Shown one piece after another: positions 8,834 to 18,380 of a DNA stretch of 64,000 bases. Source of the stretch: Cytobacillus kochii (GTDB lineage Bacteria > Bacillota > Bacilli > Bacillales > Cytobacillaceae). The position numbers and the translations under genes were made by a program. The stretch is from the NCBI RefSeq assembly GCF_020171845.1, contig NZ_JAIVAM010000009.1, positions 62,001 to 126,000 on the forward strand, written 5' to 3'. Under the pieces are notes generated by a model, which ran no database searches, was not told where the DNA came from, and saw nothing but the letters and a program-made list of their open reading frames with translations. Position 1 is the first letter of the stretch, and every line of letters starts with the position of its first letter.

Positions 8834-10426
8834 GTGAAGGTACCATTAATATTAACTGAATTTCTAGATCGTGCGGTAAGGTTATATGGAGATAAAGAAG
8901 CAATATATGGTGATACGCTCACACTTACATATAATCAATTGAATAAAAGGGTGAATCAATTATCACATGGTCTGCAAAGCATTGGTGTACAAAAGGGAGA
9001 CCGCGTCGCTTATTTAGCGCCAAATACTGTGGAAATGCTTGAAGGGTTTTATGGAGTATATCAATTAAATGCAATTATGGTTCCTCTTAATATCCGGCTA
9101 CAACCAAATGATTACGTTTTCATATTAAATCATAGTGAATCAAAAGTACTTTTCGTTGATCAAGAACTGTATAGATTGATACAACCAATTAAAGATCAGT
9201 TAGTAACAGTAGAAACGATTATTGTTCATGATATGGATAGTGATACAACTGAAATTGGTTATGACAATTGGTTAGCATCTTTTCCTGAAGAAAGTTTTTG
9301 TAGAGAAGAAATAGACGAAGAGGATGTATGTTCTTTGTTATATACGAGTGGCACAACAGGAGACCCAAAAGGTGTGATGCTTACTCATCGTAACAACTAC
9401 TTACATGCATTAAGTACGATGCATCATTTGCGAGTGAGTGATCAAGATACACTTATTCATGTACTGCCAATGTTTCATGTTAACGGCTGGGGTTCACCAT
9501 TTTATTATACAGCGAATGGGGCAAAACAACTATGTCTGCGTAAAACGACACCAGAAGTCATCTTTCAAGCAATGGAGAAGTATAAAGTGTCTATCGTACA
9601 TATGGCACCGACTGTATTGAATAGCTTAATGCAATACTATGATCAGCATCAAACGAAGTTCTCACATCCTATTCGCGTAGTGATTGCAGGTTCTGCGCCG
9701 CCGCCTGCGTTTGTTTCTAAAGTGGAAGCTGAGATGGGCTGGGACTTTATCCAAGTATATGGGATGACCGAATCTTCACCACTAAGCACGATATCACAAA
9801 TCAGATCTCATATCCAAATAATTGAAAAAGAGACATATAGAATGAAGGCAAAAGCTGGTTATCAAATGATTGGTTCTCAAGTGAAAGTTGTTGATGAATA
9901 TGGTGCAGAAGTTGCAAATAATAGCAAAGATATTGGCGAAGTGGTTGTACGTAGTCACGGGGTAATGAAAGGTTACTGGAAAAATGAAAAAGCAACAGCA
10001 GAAACGATTCGTGATGGCTGGCTACATACGGGGGATATGGGGACAGTAGATCAATATGGCAACATAGACATTGTGGATCGTAAGAAAGATATTATTATTT
10101 CCGGTGGTGAGAATATTTCTTCCATTGAAATTGAAGGTGTATTATACGAACATCCTGCAATTTTGGAAGCAGCTGTTATTGCCGTACCACATGAGAAATG
10201 GGGCGAAACCCCACATGCCTTTATTGTTTTAAAGGAAGGGATGGACGGGGTGAACGAAAAAGATATTATTGCTTTTACTCGTGAAAATATGGCTCATTTT
10301 AAAGCGATAACTAGCGTAACATTTACAAACGAACTACCAAAAACAGCTTCAGGAAAAATCCAAAAAATTCATTTGCGTAACGATTATTGGGCTACAAGCG
10401 GGAAAAACGGTAGATATGTTAATTGA
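8834..10426 (+). CDS. Long-chain acyl-CoA synthetase (AMP-binding family)
   Basis: Activates a carboxylic acid, probably a fatty acid, to its CoA thioester through an acyl-AMP. All adenylate-forming motifs are present in 530 residues: P-loop-like YTSGTTGDPKGVM (about residue 170), YGMTESSP (about 309), GWLHTGD (about 395), the hinge DRKKDIIISGGENISS, and the catalytic lysine region LPKTASGKIQK near the end. The start is GTG with GAGGAGTG 8 nt upstream. It is a single gene with its own terminator. Substrate chain length cannot be read from sequence; a different acid substrate is possible. Confidence 0.88.
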   Translation: MKVPLILTEFLDRAVRLYGDKEAIYGDTLTLTYNQLNKRVNQLSHGLQSIGVQKGDRVAYLAPNTVEMLEGFYGVYQLNAIMVPLNIRLQPNDYVFILNHSESKVLFVDQELYRLIQPIKDQLVTVETIIVHDMDSDTTEIGYDNWLASFPEESFCREEIDEEDVCSLLYTSGTTGDPKGVMLTHRNNYLHALSTMHHLRVSDQDTLIHVLPMFHVNGWGSPFYYTANGAKQLCLRKTTPEVIFQAMEKYKVSIVHMAPTVLNSLMQYYDQHQTKFSHPIRVVIAGSAPPPAFVSKVEAEMGWDFIQVYGMTESSPLSTISQIRSHIQIIEKETYRMKAKAGYQMIGSQVKVVDEYGAEVANNSKDIGEVVVRSHGVMKGYWKNEKATAETIRDGWLHTGDMGTVDQYGNIDIVDRKKDIIISGGENISSIEIEGVLYEHPAILEAAVIAVPHEKWGETPHAFIVLKEGMDGVNEKDIIAFTRENMAHFKAITSVTFTNELPKTASGKIQKIHLRNDYWATSGKNGRYVN

Positions 10427-10487
10427 ACAATTTGTTTTAAGCGAGAGCGCATGTTTTTTGGATGTATTTTAATAATGAGAAGTATGG

Positions 10488-10520
10488 GCATATCTTTTAA
10501 GACAAAGATATGCTTTTTTT
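10488..10520 (+). terminator. Terminator after acyl-CoA synthetase
   Basis: Perfect 10-bp stem GCATATCTTT / AAAGATATGC, 6-nt loop, then seven T. Confidence 0.9.
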
Positions 10521-10814
10521 CATGTTCGGTAATGTACGTTAAGAAACTGCAAAAAAATAGTAAGAGAAAATGATTAAATTGATAGTAGAAAATATGCTAT
10601 ATTAAGGTAGTGTGTTGATGAATATTGGAATTAAAGGAAGAAATAGGTTAACTGTTTTCAGGTGGCTCTACTTTTATTCTCTAATCAGATTCTAATAGAA
10701 ATAAGTGATCAGTTAACAAATTACAGTCCGGCAGTTGGAATAGCCTGGGAAAAAGAGAAGGAGGTAAAAGCAACGACTTAGTTCAATTGTAAATTAATTT
10801 CTTAGGAGGAAGTT
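10521..10814. other. Gene-free 294 bp upstream of the DUF418 gene
   Basis: Holds an 8-bp inverted repeat GTTAACTG (10647-10654) / CAGTTAAC (10710-10717), and a strong Shine-Dalgarno-like AAGGAGGT at about 10759 that no start codon follows at a useful distance. It ends with the true ribosome site (AGGAGG) of the next gene. No recognised riboswitch class was seen. It may be a long 5' leader. Confidence 0.4.
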
Positions 10815-11987
10815 ATGCAATCGCTTAACGAAAACAGAAGGATTCATTCCATCGATGCGATGAGGGGATTCGCTTTATTTGGTATTTTAATAGTCAATTT
10901 TTTATCTTTCCATTCACCATATACGCATATAGATCCGTTTAATTATTGGGATAAAGCAGGGGATAGTACGGTTTTCCCTATTATTGATGTATTTTTTCAA
11001 GCGAGTTTTTATCCGTTATTTTCTTTATTATTTGGCTATGGTGTCATGATTCTAAAAGAAAGGGCAGAGTTAAAAGGCGTTCATAGTCCATTATTACTCG
11101 CAAGAAGATTTCTATTTTTATTAATCATCGGTTTATGTCACGCATTATTCATTTGGCATGGAGATATTTTAGTTACCTATGCTATCGCAGGATTTGCTCT
11201 TATTTTATTCATAGAACTGTCAGGGAAACTGTTAATTTTACTTGGTCTACTCATTTATATTATTCCTAATCTACTCTTAGTAGGGGTATTATTTCTTACG
11301 TTATTCATAGAACCAGATCTTTCGGTAATGATGACGACATCTGTTGCTGACATTGTTCAGGTATATCAATCAGGCACATGGCTAGAAATCGTCCGCCAGA
11401 ATATAGATGACTGGTTAATGAATAATAATTTGGCCACAATGCCCATTTTAATGATTAGTATTTTACCATTGTTTTTAATTGGAGCAGGGCTACGAAAGCT
11501 TCAAGTGGTTGAAAAACTTGAACAAAGACGGATGACAGCGTTCGTTCTCATGATTGTATTTCTTACTACTGGGTACCTTATTAAACTATTACCATATTTC
11601 ATTAGTACTAATTTAGCAATGCAATATATACAAGATATCTTTGGGGGCCCATTGGTAGCGGTTGGGTATAGCCTACTCATCCTTGTGCTCGTTAATAGCA
11701 AGATAGGTATAATCACAAAACCTTTACAAACAATCGGGCGCTTGTCTATGACGAATTATTTAATGCAATCCATTGTAGCTACATGTTTATTTTACAGTTA
11801 TGGATTTGGATTGTATGGCAATGTATCATTGCTGACAGGAACCATGATCGCCATTATATTATACGTATGTCAAATTGTACTCAGCATGATATGGATGAAA
11901 TATTTTGTATATGGCCCATTCGAATGGTGTTGGAGATGGTTCACTTATTGGCAAAAGCCGTCTACATTTAAAAGAATCCAAAAGTAA
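10815..11987 (+). CDS. DUF418 family integral membrane protein
   Basis: A 390-residue polytopic membrane protein. It opens with IDAMRGFALFGILIVNF, the typical DUF418 N-terminus (YeiB/YxaH group, distantly like acyltransferase-3 proteins), followed by about eight to ten hydrophobic segments. The C-terminal DUF418 domain holds PLQTIGRLSMTNYLMQS and ends with the Trp-rich FVYGPFEWCWRWFTY. The start ATG follows TTAGGAGGAAGTT. It stands alone between two intergenic gaps. Function of the family is unknown; transport or modification of an envelope compound is only a guess. Confidence 0.85.
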   Translation: MQSLNENRRIHSIDAMRGFALFGILIVNFLSFHSPYTHIDPFNYWDKAGDSTVFPIIDVFFQASFYPLFSLLFGYGVMILKERAELKGVHSPLLLARRFLFLLIIGLCHALFIWHGDILVTYAIAGFALILFIELSGKLLILLGLLIYIIPNLLLVGVLFLTLFIEPDLSVMMTTSVADIVQVYQSGTWLEIVRQNIDDWLMNNNLATMPILMISILPLFLIGAGLRKLQVVEKLEQRRMTAFVLMIVFLTTGYLIKLLPYFISTNLAMQYIQDIFGGPLVAVGYSLLILVLVNSKIGIITKPLQTIGRLSMTNYLMQSIVATCLFYSYGFGLYGNVSLLTGTMIAIILYVCQIVLSMIWMKYFVYGPFEWCWRWFTYWQKPSTFKRIQK

Positions 11988-12065
11988 GAGTCATCTATTA
12001 TTCACAATCATTTGCTAACATTTCAGTTAATTTACGCTATACTTATTTAAAAAGGGGTGTAGAGA

Positions 12066-12962
12066 GTGAAGTACATTACATATGAATACAATAATAAACA
12101 AGCTTACGGCGTACTTGTGAAAGATGAAAAAATGGTCTTACCTTTGCAGGAGGCTGCACAAAACAAAGGGGTACCTTTGCCAGAAGATTTAGTGGATGCC
12201 ATCGGACATGAAAAATGGAGCGACACATTCATACAGGAATTAATAAGCGATGAAAGTGAATCTGCCCAGTTGATAGCCTTAAAAGACATTCAATTAAAAG
12301 CACCAATTCCAAGGCCGAAAAAGAATGTTTTCTGTGTAGGGAAAAACTATGCAGAACATGCAATTGAAATGGGAAGTGCAGCAGATATTCCTAAAGAAAT
12401 GATTGTCTTTACGAAGTCACCTACAACAGTAGCTGCTCCAGACGAAGAAATCCCTCATTATCAACAACTAACAGAAATGTTAGATTATGAAGGAGAAGTA
12501 GGGGTTATTATCGGTAAAAAAGGCAAAGAGATAGAAGAAGCGGAAGCGTTAGATTATGTGTTTGGTTATACGATTATTAATGATATAACAGCAAGAGATA
12601 TACAATCTAAACATAAGCAATACTTTTTAGGGAAAAGCCTGGATCAATCATGTCCGATAGGTCCGTGGATTGTTGGGAAAGAAGAGTTAACAAATCCTAA
12701 TGATTTGCGTATTACGACTAAGGTCAATGGAGAAGTAAGACAAGATTCTCATACTTCAAAATTTATCTTTCCTATCGAGAAGGTTATTCACATCCTTTCA
12801 AAAGGGATGACGCTAGAACCAGGAGATATTATTGCCACAGGTACACCTGCTGGCGTTGGTAATGGCTTTAAACCACCACGTTTTCTAAAACCAGGTGATC
12901 ATATTGAAATCACAGTTGAAGGTGTAGGACAGTTATCTAATACAATAATGAGTATTAATTAA
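12066..12962 (+). CDS. yisK: Fumarylacetoacetate hydrolase family protein, YisK-like
   Basis: FAH-superfamily enzyme of 298 residues. The N-terminal cap is followed by the catalytic core with VGKNYAEHAIEMG, a metal-binding MLDYEGEVGVIIGKKG, NDITARDIQ and GDIIATGTPAGVG. These fit the D-2-keto acid decarboxylase/hydrolase branch. B. subtilis YisK, which I place at this locus from memory, has oxaloacetate decarboxylase activity and associates with the Mbl cytoskeleton. The start is GTG with AAGGGGTG about 8 nt upstream. yisL follows, as in B. subtilis. The precise substrate is inferred. Confidence 0.82.
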   Translation: MKYITYEYNNKQAYGVLVKDEKMVLPLQEAAQNKGVPLPEDLVDAIGHEKWSDTFIQELISDESESAQLIALKDIQLKAPIPRPKKNVFCVGKNYAEHAIEMGSAADIPKEMIVFTKSPTTVAAPDEEIPHYQQLTEMLDYEGEVGVIIGKKGKEIEEAEALDYVFGYTIINDITARDIQSKHKQYFLGKSLDQSCPIGPWIVGKEELTNPNDLRITTKVNGEVRQDSHTSKFIFPIEKVIHILSKGMTLEPGDIIATGTPAGVGNGFKPPRFLKPGDHIEITVEGVGQLSNTIMSIN

Positions 12963-13030
12963 TCATTATTGTAAAGATTGATAGTAATCCTTAGGCTTTA
13001 TCTATTTGATTATGGTATGATGTAAACGAA

Positions 13031-13054
13031 TTATTCTCTAAGGATAAGAGAATA
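13031..13054 (+). other. Hairpin in the yisL leader
   Basis: Perfect stem TTATTCTC / GAGAATAA around a 9-nt loop, about 10 nt before the AAGGGGG ribosome site of yisL. It has no T-run, so it is not a terminator. It may stabilise or gate the yisL message (inference). Confidence 0.4.
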
Positions 13055-13076
13055 AGAAATTTAAGGGGGTTCTAAT

Positions 13077-13427
13077 GTGACACATGCACATTTAACAACA
13101 TGGATCGTTGCCTTTATTCTATTCTTTGTTGCCTTATCATTGCAGAAAAATGGCAAAGATAAAGTGGTACATATGATTCTAAGATTATTTTACTTATTAA
13201 TCATTGCCACAGGTGTAGGTATGCTTTTCTCAATTAGTAATATTGATATTATGTATGTATTGAAAGCGCTTGTTGGCTTATGGATTATCTCTATGTGGGA
13301 AATGATCCTAATTCGTAATAAAAAGGGCAAAAAAACAACCATCTTATGGGTACAATTAATTGTCGCTTTTTTACTTGTCCTTTATTTAGGCTTAAGTTTG
13401 CCATTAGGATTCAAACCATTTATGTAG
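13077..13427 (+). CDS. yisL: YisL family membrane protein (DUF1516)
   Basis: A 116-residue protein with four predicted membrane segments, opening MTHAHLTTWIVAFILFF and containing VHMILRLFYLLIIATG and a late WEMILIRNKKGKK loop. Length and topology are those of DUF1516/YisL. The GTG start is preceded by AAGGGGGTTCTAAT. It lies between yisK and yisN as in B. subtilis, and a terminator follows 17 bp later. Function unknown. Confidence 0.88.
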   Translation: MTHAHLTTWIVAFILFFVALSLQKNGKDKVVHMILRLFYLLIIATGVGMLFSISNIDIMYVLKALVGLWIISMWEMILIRNKKGKKTTILWVQLIVAFLLVLYLGLSLPLGFKPFM

Positions 13428-13444
13428 GTGAAAAGACTCTATTG

Positions 13445-13470
13445 AAAGCTGCTAAAACTAGCAGCTTTTT
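13445..13470 (+). terminator. Terminator after yisL
   Basis: Stem AAAGCTGCTA / TAGCAGCTTT with a 4-nt loop and a T-run. Confidence 0.9.
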
Positions 13471-13938
13471 TCTTTTTTTGATGTCTTTATCTCGAATTTT
13501 ATGGTATTTTTAATCTGATAGTACTATATTTATTTTCTTTTTTTGGGTATTTACTACTATATAAGGCGAAGCTGCGCTATCTGACACAGGCTTTATTGTT
13601 TGAGGGTATGTTTAACCTTGTAAGGATAAGAACCTCCATATGATTGATTATGAAGTAAAAGATGTGGGCGGTTATTGAATTAAATGAGAATGAACCGATA
13701 AAAGATTTGTGAGTGTTAGAGGAAAGAGCTTTTTATGATCGTCAAAGATAATAAACGTCATTATAATGGTAAATCGAGGTTGGATTATAAAGTATCAAAT
13801 GTTGACGAATGAAAGGTGGACATACACTCGCAGGAGGATACACGAAATGGCAGCTATACTATCAGGAATTGACAAAATGAACAAATGCAGCTTGAAAATC
13901 AGGTGCCATCGTTTATTTCAGTAACAAAGGAGGAGCCG
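13471..13938. other. Long region upstream of the c-di-GMP gene with a short leader ORF
   Basis: No full gene is seen in this 468-bp gap. A 25-codon ORF (13847-13924) starts ATG after a good GCAGGAGGA ribosome site, reads MAAILSGIDKMNKCSLKIRC and continues to a TAA that overlaps the ribosome site of the next gene. A TATAAT at about 13766 with a weak -35 could be the promoter. The ORF may be a leader peptide or the shifted 5' end of the downstream gene. Confidence 0.4.
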
Positions 13939-15672
13939 ATGATGGTCGATTCGTTTATTCAATTACCTGTCAATGATCGTAAACGAACAAAACAATTAAT
14001 GATAGAGTGCCAAAACTTAAAGCAGTGCTATCATGTTTTGTTCCAAAATAACACAGAATCTATCTTTACTATTGATGGTGAGGATCGTTTTACAAGTGTC
14101 AATTCAGCTTTAGAGGAAAATTCGGGCTATACAGCAAAGGAGCTGATTGGTCTGCCATTTACTCGTTTATTTGATCATCGCCAACTTCCAATTATCAAAG
14201 CTTTTTTTGACCGTGCAAGAATGGGGGAAACACAGCAATTCCAAGCAGATATTATTGGGAAACTTGGTAAGAAAGACTTTTATGATATTAAACTCATCCC
14301 AGTTATTCGAGATGAAAAGGTAAGTTGTATATATGGAATTGCTAAAAATGTTACAGAACTAAAGAAGATCGAAAATAAATTAACCGAATTATCGTACTAT
14401 GATCATTTAACTGGACTCCCAAATAAACATAGATTTACTGAACAATTAATCTCGTCAATGAAAAGGGCGAAAAAAAATCGACAATCTTTTGCTTTACTAT
14501 CTATTGATATCGATCGTTTTAAAATGATTAACGAAAGTGTTGGATATTTAATAGGCGATCAAATCATTCAGCAACTGGCTAACCGTGTTAATCAGACATT
14601 ACCAACAGATAGCTTTTTAGGCAGCTTTGGTGGGGACCGCTTTTTATGCTTATTACCTGAGAATTTACAGACAGAAGAAATAATGAGAATCACACAGACT
14701 TTGCTTGAGACCATCGATCGTCCCATTGTCATTCAACAACAAGAGATTCATGTCACAGCAAGTTTCGGCATTAGTTTATATCCAAATGATGGGATAGATT
14801 CCGAACAACTGATGAAAAATGCTGATATCGCGATGCATCTTTCTAAACAGAAAGGTGGGAATCAAGTAACTTTTTTTTCTGAAGAAATGAATGATGAAGT
14901 GTTAAAACGGTTCGAGATGGAAGGCTATTTAAGAAAAGCGTTAAAAAATAAACAGTTCACACTTCATTACCAGCCTCTCGTTTGTTTAGAAAGTGGAGAG
15001 CTTTTTGGTAGTGAAGCTTTGATTAGATGGTACCATCCGAAAATTGGAAATATCTCTCCGGCAAAATTTATACCTTTAGCAGAGGAAACAGGACTCATTA
15101 ACGATATTGGTCGATGGGTATTAAATGAGGCATGTAAGCAGAATAAATTATGGCATGATCAAGGTTTTACCCATTTACAAATATCGGTTAATGTAGCTGC
15201 ACGCCAATTTCAACAAAAGCATTTTTTAAAGGTTGTTAAAGATGCACTGCAACAATCGGGCCTTCCACCGAAGTATTTAATTTTAGAATTAACAGAAAGT
15301 ACGATGCTGAAAAATAAAAAACATAGTATTGCAGTTATGAAAGAGTTGCAAAGAATGGGCATTCAAGTATCGATTGATGATTTCGGTACAGGATATTCCT
15401 CATTAAGTTATTTGAAGGATTTGCCAATTGATACATTGAAGATTGATCGTTCTTTTATACATAATTTACGTATGAATACATCTGATGCTGCGATTGTGAA
15501 AGCGATCATTACGATGGGGAAAGGGTTGCAGTTAAAAGTGCTAGCAGAGGGTGTAGAAACAGAAGAGCAAATGAAAGTGCTGAAAAAATTGGATTGCCAC
15601 TTTGCTCAAGGGTATTTTTTTCAAAAGCCATTAGTTAACCAGGAATTTGAAAAAGGGTTGCAGCAGCAATGA
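13939..15672 (+). CDS. PAS-GGDEF-EAL protein, probable c-di-GMP phosphodiesterase
   Basis: About 577 residues: a PAS sensor (SIFTIDGEDRF onward), a GGDEF domain starting YYDHLTGLPNKHRF, and an EAL domain. The GGDEF signature is GGDRF (residues 231-235; Glu to Arg) and no RxxD inhibitory site precedes it, so cyclase activity is unlikely. The EAL domain keeps EALIRW (Glu359), NVAARQF, ELTES, DDFGTGYSS, KIDRSFI and AEGVETEEQ, so c-di-GMP hydrolysis to pGpG is likely, perhaps with the GGDEF part sensing GTP. The start at 13939/13942 follows AAAGGAGGAG; an earlier in-frame ATG (13885) lacks a ribosome site. No membrane segment, so it is cytosolic. Confidence 0.85.
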   Translation: MMVDSFIQLPVNDRKRTKQLMIECQNLKQCYHVLFQNNTESIFTIDGEDRFTSVNSALEENSGYTAKELIGLPFTRLFDHRQLPIIKAFFDRARMGETQQFQADIIGKLGKKDFYDIKLIPVIRDEKVSCIYGIAKNVTELKKIENKLTELSYYDHLTGLPNKHRFTEQLISSMKRAKKNRQSFALLSIDIDRFKMINESVGYLIGDQIIQQLANRVNQTLPTDSFLGSFGGDRFLCLLPENLQTEEIMRITQTLLETIDRPIVIQQQEIHVTASFGISLYPNDGIDSEQLMKNADIAMHLSKQKGGNQVTFFSEEMNDEVLKRFEMEGYLRKALKNKQFTLHYQPLVCLESGELFGSEALIRWYHPKIGNISPAKFIPLAEETGLINDIGRWVLNEACKQNKLWHDQGFTHLQISVNVAARQFQQKHFLKVVKDALQQSGLPPKYLILELTESTMLKNKKHSIAVMKELQRMGIQVSIDDFGTGYSSLSYLKDLPIDTLKIDRSFIHNLRMNTSDAAIVKAIITMGKGLQLKVLAEGVETEEQMKVLKKLDCHFAQGYFFQKPLVNQEFEKGLQQQ

Positions 15673-15690
15673 TCATAACAATGGAAATGA

Positions 15691-15736
15691 GACTGTAGAC
15701 GAGCTTGTAGGAAAGAGTGTCTACAGTCTTTTTTTT
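15691..15736 (+). terminator. Terminator after the GGDEF-EAL gene
   Basis: Stem GACTGTAGAC / GTCTACAGTC followed by eight T, lying between the convergent GGDEF-EAL gene and yisN. Confidence 0.85.
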
Positions 15737-15747
15737 GTATGCCCATT

Positions 15748-16317
15748 TTATCCGGAAGAAGAGATTTTTTCAATGACCATTCTTTTTCCACTATTTAAAG
15801 TAAATTCGAAACGGTCTGTCTCTTTTTCATAATAAAAGAAATGATGCTGTACGCTACAAATATGTTCTTGATTATCAAAGATCATAAAATTAACACCGCT
15901 TTTTCTTGTTTCATCACCGAAAAATGTTAATTGATTATAGCAGTAAATACAATCGAAAATGGAGAAATCAATGCTGTTTAAACTAGTGATGAATTGTACA
16001 AAGGCATCGTCATTTACTTCTTCTAATAATGATTCTAATGAGAAAACGAGATGCTTTTTAATTCTTATTTGATCTTGATCTTTTAAATGGAGCAGATCAC
16101 TCCCGCAATGGATTTGGCCATTGAGTGATAATACACCTTTTCTCCACCGTTTCAGTCTAAATACCTCAATTTCTTGTTGGCGATATTCTTCTAATGAAGA
16201 TGCTTCATCCGTTTCCTGGTCAAAAAATACCCACTGATTATTAATAAATTCAACATTCCCCTCCATATAGGCTCTTGATTGTTGTTCTATTAAATTGAGT
16301 CGTTGTTGTCTGTTCAT
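15748..16317 (-). CDS. yisN: DUF2777 family protein YisN
   Basis: A 189-residue soluble protein opening MNRQQRLNLIEQQSRAYMEG, with FINNQWVFFDQETDEAS and a CIYCYNQL pair of cysteines. It resembles B. subtilis YisN (DUF2777), which also sits between yisL and asnO. Two adjacent ATGs follow GGAGGTTT; the second gives better spacing. It is divergent from asnO. Function unknown. Confidence 0.8.
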   Translation of the reverse strand: MNRQQRLNLIEQQSRAYMEGNVEFINNQWVFFDQETDEASSLEEYRQQEIEVFRLKRWRKGVLSLNGQIHCGSDLLHLKDQDQIRIKKHLVFSLESLLEEVNDDAFVQFITSLNSIDFSIFDCIYCYNQLTFFGDETRKSGVNFMIFDNQEHICSVQHHFFYYEKETDRFEFTLNSGKRMVIEKISSSG

Positions 16318-16528
16318 CATAAACCTCCAGGTAAAAGTCTTTCACTCTATTTTTTGGCAATTTCCTATTGTTTTATAACCTTTATCTAGGACAATTAACC
16401 ATTTATTTTAGCTCGCATAGAATAAATCCATGCATGATGTTCCGGGCAATTCCACTCGTTTGACATCATTAAATTATCCGCTTAAATATTGCTGCATCTA
16501 TGATGCTCGTAGAAAGGGTGAAGAAGCC

Positions 16529-18376
16529 ATGTGTGGAATCACGGGCTGGGTTGACTTCAATACAAATATGCAAAATGAACGTCCGACACTAGAAAAAATG
16601 ACGAATACTTTATCTAAAAGGGGTCCTGATGATACGAATATTTTTTCTTCTGGGCCAGCCGGATTTGGTCATAAGCGATTAGTCGTTGTTGATCCCGTTG
16701 GTGGGAAGCAACCAATGACCATTGATAAGAATCAAAATCGCTATACAATTTGTTACAATGGCGAACTTTATAATACAGAAGATTTAAGAAAAGATCTCCT
16801 TATAAAAGGATATTCGTTTAAGGGTCATTCTGATACAGAGGTTCTACTAACTTCTTACATTGAATGGGGAAAAAATTGCCTTCAATATTTAAATGGGATA
16901 TTCGCCTTTGCGATTTGGGATGAAAACGGTCAAGAACTTTTTATTGGTAGAGATCGATTAGGAGTTAAGCCGCTGTTTTATAGAGAGACAGTAAAGGGGT
17001 TACTGTTCGGTTCAGAAATAAAAGCGATCTTAGCACATCCAGAAGTAAAAACAGAAGTAGATAGAGAGGGATTAGCAGAGGTATTCGGCCTTGGACCATC
17101 AAGATCCCCAGGGTCAGGTGTTTTTCGCGGGGTGAAAGAGCTACGACCAGCTCATGCGTTAACACTATCACAACAAGGGCTAAAGATTTGGCGATATTGG
17201 AATGTGGAAAGCAAAAAACATGAAGACTCTTTAGATGAGACAGCTGAAAAAGTACGTCATCTTGTTACAGATGCAGTAACAAGACAACTCGTATCGGATG
17301 TTCCTTTATGTACGCTCTTATCTGGTGGATTGGATTCAAGTGCGATTACAGCCATTGCAGCCACAGCATATCAAAAAGAGGGAAAGCCACCATTAAAAAC
17401 CTATAGCATTGATTACGAAGGCAATGATCAATTCTTTAAGGCAAACGATTTCCAACCAAATGCTGATGGTTTTTATATTAAGAAAATGTCAGACACTTTC
17501 CATACCGTTCACCAGAATTGCATTATTTCACAGGAGGAGCTTGCCGCTCATTTAGTTGAAGCAGTTCATGTAAGAGATTTACCAGGTATGGCAGATATCG
17601 ATTCTTCTCTACTTTGGTTCTGTCGTGAAATTAAAAAAGAGCATGTGGTTAGTTTGTCGGGGGAATGTGCGGATGAGATTTTTGGAGGCTATCCATGGTT
17701 TCATCGATCGGATGATCTCAGTCGAACTGGATACCCTTGGATGCGATCAATCGATGAAAGACAGCGCCTTCTGAAAGAAGATTGGAGAAAGAAATTAAAC
17801 TTAAAAGATTACAGTATGGATAAATTTAATCAAGCGATTGCTGAAACCCCCCTTTTAGAAGGTGAAACATCGGAAGAAGCAAGAAGACGGCAATTATTCT
17901 ATATAAACATGCTCAGCTTTATGACAACGTTATTAGATCGTAAAGATAGAATGAGTATGGGAGCTAGTTTAGAAGTTCGTGTTCCTTTCGCAGATCATCG
18001 TCTAGTAGAATATGTATGGAATATCCCATGGGATATGAAAATGCATGGTAATCGAGAAAAAGGAATTTTAAGGAAGGCGTTGGAAGGGGTATTGCCAAAC
18101 GAGGTATTATATCGTAAAAAAAGCCCTTATCCGAAAACACATAACCCTGCTTATATTAGCATCGTGACAAAAATGTTGAATGACGTGTTAGAAGATTCAT
18201 CCTCCGTTCTTTTTGAATTATTCGATGAAAAGAATTTACGAGAAATCGTGGCAACTGAAGGCTCTGCTTTTCAAGTTCCATGGTTTGGGCAATTAATGAC
18301 TGGACCGCAGCTTCTCGCTCACCTAGCACAAATCCATTATTGGTTTAAAGATTATAATATTAATATTGTTGATTAA
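16529..18376 (+). CDS. asnO: Glutamine-hydrolysing asparagine synthetase AsnO
   Basis: Makes asparagine from aspartate, glutamine and ATP. It has 615 residues. The start at 16529 gives MCGITGWVDF with the essential Cys2 nucleophile of the class II amidotransferase domain; the longer ORF upstream would bury this residue. The N-terminal domain shows CYNGELYN and GHSDTEVLL. The C-terminal synthetase domain has the PP-loop LLSGGLDSSAITA, LSGECADEIFGGYPWF and LEVRVPFADHRLVEY. AAAGGGTG precedes the start. AsnO in B. subtilis is the sporulation-associated paralogue; no clear sigma-E promoter could be read here. Confidence 0.93.
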   Translation: MCGITGWVDFNTNMQNERPTLEKMTNTLSKRGPDDTNIFSSGPAGFGHKRLVVVDPVGGKQPMTIDKNQNRYTICYNGELYNTEDLRKDLLIKGYSFKGHSDTEVLLTSYIEWGKNCLQYLNGIFAFAIWDENGQELFIGRDRLGVKPLFYRETVKGLLFGSEIKAILAHPEVKTEVDREGLAEVFGLGPSRSPGSGVFRGVKELRPAHALTLSQQGLKIWRYWNVESKKHEDSLDETAEKVRHLVTDAVTRQLVSDVPLCTLLSGGLDSSAITAIAATAYQKEGKPPLKTYSIDYEGNDQFFKANDFQPNADGFYIKKMSDTFHTVHQNCIISQEELAAHLVEAVHVRDLPGMADIDSSLLWFCREIKKEHVVSLSGECADEIFGGYPWFHRSDDLSRTGYPWMRSIDERQRLLKEDWRKKLNLKDYSMDKFNQAIAETPLLEGETSEEARRRQLFYINMLSFMTTLLDRKDRMSMGASLEVRVPFADHRLVEYVWNIPWDMKMHGNREKGILRKALEGVLPNEVLYRKKSPYPKTHNPAYISIVTKMLNDVLEDSSSVLFELFDEKNLREIVATEGSAFQVPWFGQLMTGPQLLAHLAQIHYWFKDYNINIVD

Positions 18377-18380
18377 AAAA

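Noticed and set aside
10662..10784. Small protein gene starting GTG before the DUF418 gene
   Set aside because: No ribosome site before the GTG and no recognisable sequence; the frame could be open by chance.
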